Shown one piece after another: positions 1 to 6,901 of a DNA stretch of 64,000 nt. The DNA is from Niabella beijingensis. Lineage in GTDB: Bacteria; Bacteroidota; Bacteroidia; Chitinophagales; Chitinophagaceae. Numbering within the stretch: the stretch's first letter is position 1; every line of letters starts with the position of its first letter. The notes below the pieces were generated by a model. The model saw only the letters and a list, made by a program, of their open reading frames with translations, was not told the origin of the DNA and ran no database searches. The stretch covers positions 992,001-1,056,000 of the forward strand of contig NZ_JAIQDI010000001.1 of NCBI RefSeq assembly GCF_020034665.1, written 5' to 3'. A program made the position numbers and the translations under genes.

Positions 1-9
1 CCGAAGCGG

Positions 10-34
10 GAGCATCCTTGTTTCGCGGATGCTC
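10..34. terminator. Short hairpin, possible terminator of an upstream gene
   Basis: An 8-bp perfect inverted repeat (GAGCATCC at 10-17, GGATGCTC at 27-34) encloses a 9-nt loop. There is no strong T-run on either side, and the gene it would serve lies outside the window, so its role is uncertain. Confidence 0.3.
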
Positions 35-112
35 TATTACATAACAGGTAAGTATTTCCCGATCGCGGTGGTTTAATTCCCGATCTTGTAAATGGTTCGT
101 TAATACGGTCTA

Positions 113-120
113 TAATTTCG
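113..120 (+). promoter_or_regulatory. Candidate -7 promoter element of the TonB receptor
   Basis: TAATTTCG matches the Bacteroidota -7 consensus TAnnTTTG at 7 of 8 positions and lies 18 bases before the ATG at 139. The nearest TTG upstream (86-88) is somewhat too far away for an ideal -33 box. Confidence 0.35.
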
Positions 121-138
121 CAGCCAAAATTTAGAACC

Positions 139-2553
139 ATGAGGAGATATTTAGCTTTAGTTATTGTTATGTTGATCTGTACTTCACTGTTCGCAACAGA
201 AGAACCCTTTTCTGCAATTAAGGGTACCGTTTACAGTTCCGACGACCAGCCCGTTGCCAACGCCACCGTACATATCAAAAATACCAGTCATGTTACCATC
301 ACCGATAAGAGCGGAAACTTCTATTTCCGCCGCCTTGCTGCAGGAACTTATACCGTTGAAGTTACTTTTGTAGGTAATGATCCGGTGGAGCAGGAGGTGG
401 AAGTAGGACAAAATGAAACCGTCACCATTTCAATAAAAATAAACAACACCCTTCCCGAACTGGAAGAAGTGATCATCAAAAGCAATCGCAATAAATACCT
501 GAACAATGAGGTCAGCAGTTCTTTAAGATTGCAAACTCCTATCCTGGAACTTCCGCAGAACATACAGGTGATCTCTTCCGATATCATGGCCGACCAGCAG
601 GTATTTGATATCGTGGATGGCATTACCCGCAATGTAAGCGGTGTAACCCGCCAGGGGCATTGGGACAACCAGTATGCCAATCTGCGGATGCGTGGCTCCA
701 AGATACCTGCTTTCCGCAACGGCATGAACATTGAAGCATCCTGGGGGCCTACAGCTGAAGACGCGTCCATGATCGAACGGATCGAATTTGTAAAAGGTCC
801 GGCCGGTTTTATGCTGGCCAATGGTGAGCCCGGAGGTTTTTATAATGTAGTCACCAAAAAGCCTACGGGTTATACCAGGGGTTCCGCCACCTTCAGTATG
901 GGTAGCTTCAGCACCTACCGCGGGGCGCTTGACCTGGATGGCCGGCTGAGCAAGGATGGTAAATTGTTGTACCGTTTCAATATGGCAGGTCAGCAAAAGG
1001 ATTTCTTTACCAAATACAATTACAGCAACCGCTATGTAATCGCCCCGGTGATCAGCTATGCCATCAGCGATGCTACCAAATTAACACTGGAGTATACCTA
1101 CCAGGGATCCAAATACCTTACCAATGGTAACTATACCTTCTCCCCCAAACAATTTGCTGATCCCGGCATCGGGAACGATTTCTTTTACGGAGATCCATCC
1201 TTTGAGCCCAGCAAACTGAGGGATCATAGTGTTTACGCTTACCTCGACCACAAGCTGAGCAGGAACTGGACCGCCCACGCGCAGGTGGCTTACTTCAACT
1301 TCAGCATGGAGGCCAACAGCACCTGGTTAAGTTATATGAAGGACAACGGTGATATGCCCCGCTACTGGAGCATTGCAGATGAAGCCGGTGAGAACCGGTT
1401 CGGACAGTTCTCCTTTACCGGGGAGGAACGCACCGGAAGCATCCGTCACCGCATCCTGCTGGGCGCCGACTTCGGCAATAAAAAATTCTGGGGCGATTTC
1501 AGGCCCCTGCTGGATTCCATACCAGCCAAACCTCTGAACGTATATGCACCGGTATATGGTATTCCGGGCGATGTATTTCCCGTCATCGACCGTTCAAAAG
1601 ATGTAAGAACACGGGCCGGCGGCAGCAACTATGTTTCCGTGGTATCCTATGCATCGGCCTATGTGCAGGATGAGCTGGCTTTTTTCCAGGATCAGCTACG
1701 GTTATCCCTGGGACTGCGTTTCACGTCCTCGGAAACTGTTGGGAAGAACAAAGCGGCCGAAATAAAAAACCAGGTAGTATCGCCCCGTATCGGGCTGAGT
1801 TATTCCATCAATGATGCTACCAGTGTATATACTTTGTATGATCAATCCTACGTGCCCGTAGCCGGCACCGACTGGCAGGGAGAAGCCTTCAAACCCATTA
1901 AAGGAAACGATATCGAAGCCGGCATCAAACGCCAGTGGTTCAACGGCCGTTGGGTTTCCAGCATCAGTGCCTATATCATTACCCGCGAAAATGCGCTGGT
2001 AGCGGATCCGGACCCCGCGCACGTGGTAAACGGACAAACCTTCCAGGCACAGCTGGGTGAAACAAAAACAAAAGGGATCGAATTTGACCTCACCGGTGAG
2101 GTATTCCCCGGCATGAATGCCAATATCAATTATGCCCTTACTGATTCAAGGATATCAAAAGCGACCGATGCCACCACCATCGGTAACATTACGCCCAATA
2201 CGGCCAAACACACCGGCAATACCTGGCTGAATTATCGCATCCAAAAAGGCAGGCTGGAAGGTTTCGGACTGATGGGGGGTATCTCCGGTATGTGGAACCG
2301 CTATGTTGGCAATACCAAAGACCCCAACTTTCCCAACTATGTACGCGCAGATGGCGGTATCAGCTATCAGAGAGGGCGTTACTCCATCTCCCTTCTGGTG
2401 AACAACCTGGCCAATCATCAGCGGTTACTGACCGCAGGATCCTTCAGCTCACCGACTCCGGCCCTGGCCGAAAAAGTTGGCGCGGTTCCTTACTACTCTT
2501 ATATCGTGGAGGCAAGAAGGAATTTCAGAATGGGGATCACTTATCGTTTTTAG
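139..2553 (+). CDS. TonB-dependent siderophore receptor
   Basis: Outer-membrane receptor that would import a ferric siderophore with energy from TonB-ExbBD. The 804 residues begin with a signal peptide (about 1-19), followed by a carboxypeptidase-regulatory-like beta domain (about 24-105), a plug domain (about 125-240, with the typical stretch VKGPAGFMLANGEPGGFYNVVTKKP) and a 22-strand-type barrel ending in aromatic residues (TYRF). The plug sequence and the order of motifs fit the FhuA/FpvA-like siderophore subgroup, and there is no SusD partner, which argues against a polysaccharide SusC. No Fe uptake genes are adjacent. The actual ligand cannot be read from sequence. Confidence 0.9.
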   Translation: MRRYLALVIVMLICTSLFATEEPFSAIKGTVYSSDDQPVANATVHIKNTSHVTITDKSGNFYFRRLAAGTYTVEVTFVGNDPVEQEVEVGQNETVTISIKINNTLPELEEVIIKSNRNKYLNNEVSSSLRLQTPILELPQNIQVISSDIMADQQVFDIVDGITRNVSGVTRQGHWDNQYANLRMRGSKIPAFRNGMNIEASWGPTAEDASMIERIEFVKGPAGFMLANGEPGGFYNVVTKKPTGYTRGSATFSMGSFSTYRGALDLDGRLSKDGKLLYRFNMAGQQKDFFTKYNYSNRYVIAPVISYAISDATKLTLEYTYQGSKYLTNGNYTFSPKQFADPGIGNDFFYGDPSFEPSKLRDHSVYAYLDHKLSRNWTAHAQVAYFNFSMEANSTWLSYMKDNGDMPRYWSIADEAGENRFGQFSFTGEERTGSIRHRILLGADFGNKKFWGDFRPLLDSIPAKPLNVYAPVYGIPGDVFPVIDRSKDVRTRAGGSNYVSVVSYASAYVQDELAFFQDQLRLSLGLRFTSSETVGKNKAAEIKNQVVSPRIGLSYSINDATSVYTLYDQSYVPVAGTDWQGEAFKPIKGNDIEAGIKRQWFNGRWVSSISAYIITRENALVADPDPAHVVNGQTFQAQLGETKTKGIEFDLTGEVFPGMNANINYALTDSRISKATDATTIGNITPNTAKHTGNTWLNYRIQKGRLEGFGLMGGISGMWNRYVGNTKDPNFPNYVRADGGISYQRGRYSISLLVNNLANHQRLLTAGSFSSPTPALAEKVGAVPYYSYIVEARRNFRMGITYRF

Positions 2554-2653
2554 CAGTTAATAGTCAGTCATAAACTAAACGGCAGGCGGTTCTCAGCCTT
2601 TACTGCCGGGTTCCGACCAGGGATCCGGCGGTGCTGTTTGTATGGACTTCTTT

Positions 2654-3415
2654 CTAATTACGGATGAGCTTCCCTGGGTCTTTCAGCAATGACTTTCCGT
2701 TCTTTGATACGGTCAGCAGTACTTCCGGCGTTTCTTTGGTCCCCAGCCGGTTGATGGATACTGCGTATTGATATCCGTTATTAGTGAACGTAATGGTATG
2801 ATTGCCACCGCTCCCCTGCGCTTCAAAAACACCATTGTACAGTACCAGGTCCGGCTCCTTCTTTCGGCTGTTCAGATTCCAGGACGCGTAGCGCAGCGTA
2901 TCCGCTTCCAGCTCATCGATACGGATCCGGTAGTGTTTGGTGGTGATCCGGTACAGCGGCTTGGTGAGTTGTTGCAGGGAAGATGGCAACCCTTGTTTAT
3001 CCTTTTGAATGGCCATAACCAGCAATACCCTTTCTTTTGCCGGCTGATAGTTGACGGCGGTTATTTTTCCATCATCATCCATCCAGAGTGTACCGTTGCC
3101 CAGCATAATACCCCGCCAGCCCATGTCCGACCAGTCTGTTGTTTTTGCCCCGGCGATCTGCTGCAGCAGTTCCCCGTCAAATACCTCATCAAAGCGGGAA
3201 AGCATTTCGGTTTTATTTTTTATGTCCTCCAGGGGGTAAATTCTTTTCAAGGGGTACCTGACCAGTGCTGCGAGCTGCTGCTGATCATCAGCTTTTGCAG
3301 CAGCAACCAGTTTACCTACGGCCTGCCGCTGTGCGGTGGTCAGTCCGTTTGTCTGAGCACACAACACAATATATGTAACAGTAAACAATAGTAAAAAGAC
3401 AGTCTTAAATTTCAT
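2654..3415 (-). CDS. Secreted protein of unknown function
   Basis: 253 residues with an N-terminal signal peptide (hydrophobic stretch about 4-17, cleavage probably near LCAQ). The rest is mixed alpha/beta with no transmembrane segment and no motif I recognise. It is second in a two-gene unit: the upstream gene on the same strand ends 10 bases before this start. A periplasmic or surface role is inferred from the signal peptide only. Confidence 0.7.
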   Translation of the reverse strand: MKFKTVFLLLFTVTYIVLCAQTNGLTTAQRQAVGKLVAAAKADDQQQLAALVRYPLKRIYPLEDIKNKTEMLSRFDEVFDGELLQQIAGAKTTDWSDMGWRGIMLGNGTLWMDDDGKITAVNYQPAKERVLLVMAIQKDKQGLPSSLQQLTKPLYRITTKHYRIRIDELEADTLRYASWNLNSRKKEPDLVLYNGVFEAQGSGGNHTITFTNNGYQYAVSINRLGTKETPEVLLTVSKNGKSLLKDPGKLIRN

Positions 3416-3425
3416 ACACGGGTAT

Positions 3426-3980
3426 TTACTCTACCACAAAATTGATCTTCGCAGATTTATTAGAACAAAAGATCACCTGCATCTCATAAGCACCCTGTTC
3501 CAATTGTTTTTTATCATCCGACAATACAACCAGATTGAACAGACTATACGTTCCCGAAATCGCTTCTCCATATTTAAGGGCCTGGGAAAATTGCGCTATC
3601 TGACTTACAGTATATAACTGGGAGCTTAATATCGCCTTGTTTTCATACTTCAGCGGAGACAGCCCCGTTTGTTTATGCACCAGTTTTACCGAAGTAAAAG
3701 CCGGGCCACCGGTCGATACCCGAGGCTTATTAAACCAAACCTGTTGCACCACCCGGGAAGGATTGCTTAACATGATAGTCAACCGTATATCTTCGCCCCG
3801 CTTAAACGTATCTTTTTCCGGCTTCACCTGCACATTTACAGTCGGGCACGGGAAAGCAGAGCGCTCCTGGGCTCTCGTAGGAAGAAATGCCGCCAGTATA
3901 ACGGTCAGTAATAATAACAACTGTTGTATACCAGCAATCGGAGCATTCAAAAGCAGCGGAGTTTTTTTCACGAGCGGCAA
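3426..3980 (-). CDS. Secreted Ig-like domain protein of unknown function
   Basis: 184 residues. A hydrophobic signal segment (about 18-37) ends at TRAQ, and the mature part reads like a single beta-sandwich: the stretch with FKRGEDIRLTIMLSNPS resembles the conserved start of BsuPI/intracellular-proteinase-inhibitor-like and related Ig-fold domains. It is the first gene of a pair with 2654-3415. Family membership is a guess from motif shape, and no enzymatic residues are apparent. Confidence 0.65.
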   Translation of the reverse strand: MPLVKKTPLLLNAPIAGIQQLLLLLTVILAAFLPTRAQERSAFPCPTVNVQVKPEKDTFKRGEDIRLTIMLSNPSRVVQQVWFNKPRVSTGGPAFTSVKLVHKQTGLSPLKYENKAILSSQLYTVSQIAQFSQALKYGEAISGTYSLFNLVVLSDDKKQLEQGAYEMQVIFCSNKSAKINFVVE

Positions 3981-4193
3981 TTTTAATCTAAATATATTAA
4001 AAAAATTGGAGTGGAGGGCCAGCGCTCCTCTTTTAATAGTATGTTATACTTTGTCCGGTTTTTGTCCGTTCCAAAATTTGGAGCCAAATAGTAAAAGAAC
4101 GCAATTTTACCCTGCAACGGCTCTCTTTCCACTACCGCCGGCGAGGAACCGGTTAATCGGGAATTCCTGGCTGCTGCATTGTGATGTGTTAAC

Positions 4194-4216
4194 GGCCCGG
4201 ACCATCCATCCGGGCC
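4194..4216 (+). terminator. GC-rich hairpin without an assigned gene
   Basis: A 7-bp GC-only stem, GGCCCGG (4194-4200) and CCGGGCC (4210-4216), with a 9-nt loop is followed by TTGTTAAAAA. No plus-strand coding sequence ends before it, so it may end a short non-coding transcript from the 3990-4190 interval or be a structural element upstream of the small ORF at 4256. Confidence 0.4.
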
Positions 4217-4233
4217 TTGTTAAAAAGGATCTT

Positions 4234-4241
4234 TATTTTTG
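4234..4241 (+). promoter_or_regulatory. Bacteroidota -7 promoter element
   Basis: TATTTTTG is a perfect TAnnTTTG match, ending 14 bases before the ATG of the small ORF at 4256. A TTG at 4217-4219 is closer than the usual -33 spacing. Confidence 0.5.
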
Positions 4242-4255
4242 CATCACAATAGACA

Positions 4256-4357
4256 ATGGCAGATCCGCAATTCAAGTTCCAAGTCAAAAAAAAGATCATT
4301 CTTTTTCTGAGTGTGCTGCTCATCGGCATCATTATTATTCTTTTTGCCACCTGCTGA
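4256..4357 (+). CDS. 33-residue single-span membrane peptide
   Basis: A short ORF (MADPQFKFQVKKKIILFLSV..., ending FATC) has a charged N-terminus with a KKK cluster at 11-13 and one uninterrupted hydrophobic segment (about 14-32). This is the pattern of an N-in, single-pass small membrane protein. It sits directly behind a perfect -7 element and upstream of the YceH-family gene. No database family is known to me. Evidence is the reading frame, promoter position and clear membrane-helix composition. Confidence 0.5.
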   Translation: MADPQFKFQVKKKIILFLSVLLIGIIIILFATC

Positions 4358-4567
4358 AATACCTGCATCACACTTTTTTGCCGCCCAAGCGCAGATAAGT
4401 ATTACCAGCACCTACACGGGGTCAATGAATCAGCGCCTTCGGCGCAATGGATGTATTTAAAAGAAATCGACAATGCTTTTAAGGTAGGGAGTCCATTCAT
4501 CAAAATGCGGACATGGTTGAAGTGTCTGCCGGGCAGCAAAGGAAAAAATCATTATTTTTACCCTTGT

Positions 4568-5236
4568 ATGAATAGCGAAACAACTGAAACAAAGGCCCTT
4601 CCGGAGCTGGACAGTGAAGAGATCCGTGTGCTGGGTGCCCTGATGGAAAAATCAAAGACCACCCCGGAATACTATCCCATGACGCTGAACGGGCTTACTG
4701 CGGCCTGCAACCAGAAAACAGCGCGCAACCCCGTGGTAAATTATGATGAGCAAACAGTAACATTGATCCTCGACCGATTAAAACGGAGGGGATTGGCCGC
4801 TACCGTAACCGGCGGCAGCAGCCGCGTGGTAAAATACCGGCACAATATTGCACTCAACTACCAGTTCACTCCTGATGAAGTGGCAGTGATCTGCCTGCTC
4901 TTCCTGCGCGGACCACTGACACCCGGCGAGATCAACAGCAGCTCCGGCCGGCTGTATGCGTTTGACGACCTGGCCGAGGTGCAGACCGTGCTGGAAAAAC
5001 TCGCCGGTGGGGACACCCCCTACCTGCAACAGCTGACCCGGCAGCCCGGACAAAAGGAAGCCCGCTATATGCACCTCTTTGGCAATGCCGCTGTAGCAGA
5101 AGCCTATACCAGCGAACCCGCCTTACCCGCCGCCGCGGTTACATCCAACATCGAGGAGCGCCTGGCCACGGTGGAGCAGGAACTGGCCACATTGAAAGCT
5201 GCCTTCGACCAGCTGATGAAAGAACTGATGGGATAG
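4568..5236 (+). CDS. YceH-family protein (UPF0502/DUF480)
   Basis: The start is placed at the ATG at 4568 (MNSETTETKALPELDSEEIR), because YceH proteins begin close to the LxxxExRVLGALMEK motif and are about 215-220 residues; this gives 222. The frame stays open upstream to 4451, but that part looks non-coding. The conserved core (VLGALMEKSKTTPEYYPMTLN, then NYDEQTV, VRKYRH-like and the second winged-helix repeat) is present, followed by a short C-terminal coiled coil (about 190-220). The two winged-helix-like domains suggest nucleic-acid binding, but the function of the family is not established. Confidence 0.85.
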   Translation: MNSETTETKALPELDSEEIRVLGALMEKSKTTPEYYPMTLNGLTAACNQKTARNPVVNYDEQTVTLILDRLKRRGLAATVTGGSSRVVKYRHNIALNYQFTPDEVAVICLLFLRGPLTPGEINSSSGRLYAFDDLAEVQTVLEKLAGGDTPYLQQLTRQPGQKEARYMHLFGNAAVAEAYTSEPALPAAAVTSNIEERLATVEQELATLKAAFDQLMKELMG

Positions 5237-5485
5237 CAGGTCTTGCTTTTAGCGACATCAGCCTGGTAAAAGACCCGGGATACGGTACCTGAGAGGAGCT
5301 GGTAGCTGTAATCCGTCTTTCTTCCGAGAAATTGCCTTTATATGCCATTTAAAAAATACTATTAACTTTTTTCAGAGCGAGTCAAACTGCTACTAACTCA
5401 TTTCGACTACTATGAAACAACATCTAGCACAATTTCATAGCCTCTCACAACACTCAATACCAAACAATTATACTCTTCAACTTTA

Positions 5486-5788
5486 TTAGGTATTTGTAAG
5501 CATAGGATAGAAAAAGATCAGAACATCAATGATAACAAAAACAAGAAACAACTTCCGCCTGGATCGAAACAGCCAGAAAATGGTACCCATTAAGAACAAA
5601 ATTGACACCACCTGAAAACACACATAAACAGCCCGAGATTTATAAATTGAATGAGGACCAAAAAATTCACTGCCGAAAGGGTATCCACCGGATCCCGTAT
5701 AAACGCTCACCACATCCCCTATATTCAAAAGAACAACGGCAATAAAAGGAATACTTATGAATATCTGCAGTAATAGCTTTCGTTTCAT
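5486..5788 (-). CDS. Small integral membrane protein, unknown
   Basis: Start chosen at MKRKLLLQIF (5788), which gives 100 residues; the open frame extends to 5932 but that overlaps the upstream gene. It has three hydrophobic segments (about 5-24, 50-70 and 78-97) and no recognised family. It lies 41 bases downstream of 5830-6342 and shares that gene's low GC content, so they are probably cotranscribed. Confidence 0.55.
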   Translation of the reverse strand: MKRKLLLQIFISIPFIAVVLLNIGDVVSVYTGSGGYPFGSEFFGPHSIYKSRAVYVCFQVVSILFLMGTIFWLFRSRRKLFLVFVIIDVLIFFYPMLTNT

Positions 5789-5829
5789 TTTTAAGATAGT
5801 TATTAATATTTCTATCGCCCCACCAAATT

Positions 5830-6342
5830 CTATCTCCACGATGGGAGGTCTTTCTTCAATCGGCCTTTGAAAAAGAAAATTCCCATACAATAAATTATTG
5901 ACAGGAGTAAAAAATTTAAGATAAAATACCAAATCAGATTATCAGGCATAAACATACTTACGGATAGTGGTCCCCATAGCTTAAATCCTTTTAATCCAAA
6001 CGGATCAAAATAAAGCAATATAAAAAAAACAACAACCAATACAATCAAGTATAATTTATTCAATCTGTATACTTCGAGGTTAATATATGTTATAATAAGC
6101 GAGATAAATATCAATATAACATATGCTAATAACATCAGAGGATAAACTTCAACATAGCTATGTGCGTACTCCTTTAAAGGCGTCTTGTAATCATAAAGAA
6201 TAAGCTGCAAATAAAACCGGTATAGCTTCGGCATCAGGAGGATCAAAAAAAACTTCAAGGCATTTATTAATGTAACAAAAAAGAGTAACTGCACCAAAAT
6301 GCTTAGAAATAGCCCTCCTTTATTTTTTAATAAGATATTCAT
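5830..6342 (-). CDS. Integral membrane protein, unknown
   Basis: Start chosen at MNILLKNKGG (6342), giving 170 residues; an alternative upstream Met at 6408 would add 22 polar residues unlike a membrane-protein start. Four to five hydrophobic segments are visible (about 11-35, 68-90, 98-115 and 135-158). Composition is strongly AT-driven (Leu, Ile, Phe, Tyr, Lys) compared with genes on either side. No family recognised. Likely in one transcript with 5486-5788 and possibly the broken ORF at 6389-6649. Confidence 0.55.
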   Translation of the reverse strand: MNILLKNKGGLFLSILVQLLFFVTLINALKFFLILLMPKLYRFYLQLILYDYKTPLKEYAHSYVEVYPLMLLAYVILIFISLIITYINLEVYRLNKLYLIVLVVVFFILLYFDPFGLKGFKLWGPLSVSMFMPDNLIWYFILNFLLLSIIYCMGIFFFKGRLKKDLPSWR

Positions 6343-6388
6343 ATTATTTTTCCGATATATAAACAACCTCATATCAAATAAAGCACAA

Positions 6389-6649
6389 TCAGTTATATTC
6401 GGAAACAATCCCAGAAAGTATATAAACTATTTTCTCAAAACCTGATCCGGAAACACAATTCAGCAATTTGGTATCAGTAGCTCCGCACCTCAAACAAAAG
6501 TCTTGAACATTGACTCTGTTTCGAATCCAAACCAATAGTGGATGAGTTTTATCATACTTATTTAACCAGTAGCCGAAAAATCCTCATCGCTTTATAAAGC
6601 TAAACATTTTTTTGCACGCATTTACAACCAGAGAATAACACTTCACCAT
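6389..6649 (-). pseudogene. ORF broken by one in-frame TGA
   Basis: On the minus strand an ATG at 6649 opens MVKCYSLVVNACKKMFSFIKR, then a TGA (6584-6586), then the same frame continues GFFGYWLNKYDKTHPLLVWI... for 65 codons to a TGA at 6389. The frame is stop-free upstream to 6682. Both parts have protein-like composition, including a CLRCG motif, and the end lies 46 bases before the start of the membrane protein at 6342. This is most simply a gene with one nonsense mutation (a lost Trp codon would explain TGA); two short genes or chance are alternatives. No homolog recognised. Confidence 0.35.
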
Positions 6650-6733
6650 TTTTTCAGTAACAAGCTGCAACAATTCATGTTACTCGGCTTATAAAAACTA
6701 CTAAATTAGATTTACTCCATCACAATCTTTTAT

Positions 6734-6754
6734 TTGTCACTAAAATTCATGACA
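6734..6754. promoter_or_regulatory. Inverted repeat identical to one at 43479
   Basis: The 21 bases contain TTGTCA and TGACA separated by ten A/T-rich bases (TGTCA-N10-TGACA). The whole 21-mer recurs exactly, on the other strand, at 43479-43499. It lies 85 bases upstream of the broken ORF at 6649. It could be a regulator operator; the regulator is unknown. Confidence 0.45.
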
Positions 6755-6803
6755 ACAAAACTCATACACTCGTGATCAACCCTATTCAAAAAACAGGTAT
6801 GCA

Positions 6804-6840
6804 TAAAAGCGAAGAGGGACTGCTTGTTCCCCTTTTCGCT
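6804..6840 (-). terminator. Terminator of the secreted protein gene
   Basis: Read on the minus strand, AGCGAAAAGGGGA...TCCCTCTTCGCT forms a stem of about 12 bp with one mismatch, followed by TTTTA. It lies 61 bases past the stop codon at 6902 and fits an intrinsic terminator for that gene. Confidence 0.65.
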
Positions 6841-6901
6841 AATTGACAACAACAACTGATCGCCTGCGCCAGTGATTTGTCCGGTTTTCAACAGATATGG
6901 A

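Noticed and set aside
2580..2608. CGGCAG...CTGCCG hairpin after the first TonB receptor
   Set aside because: Only 6 bp with a 17-nt loop and no T-run; too weak to call a terminator.
3637..4398. 253-codon plus-strand ORF
   Set aside because: Antisense to the secreted Ig-like protein, with no family features; shadow frame.
6511..6535. TTCGAATCC sequence resembling a tRNA T-loop
   Set aside because: The flanking five bases do not pair and no acceptor or anticodon arms surround it; it lies in the broken ORF.
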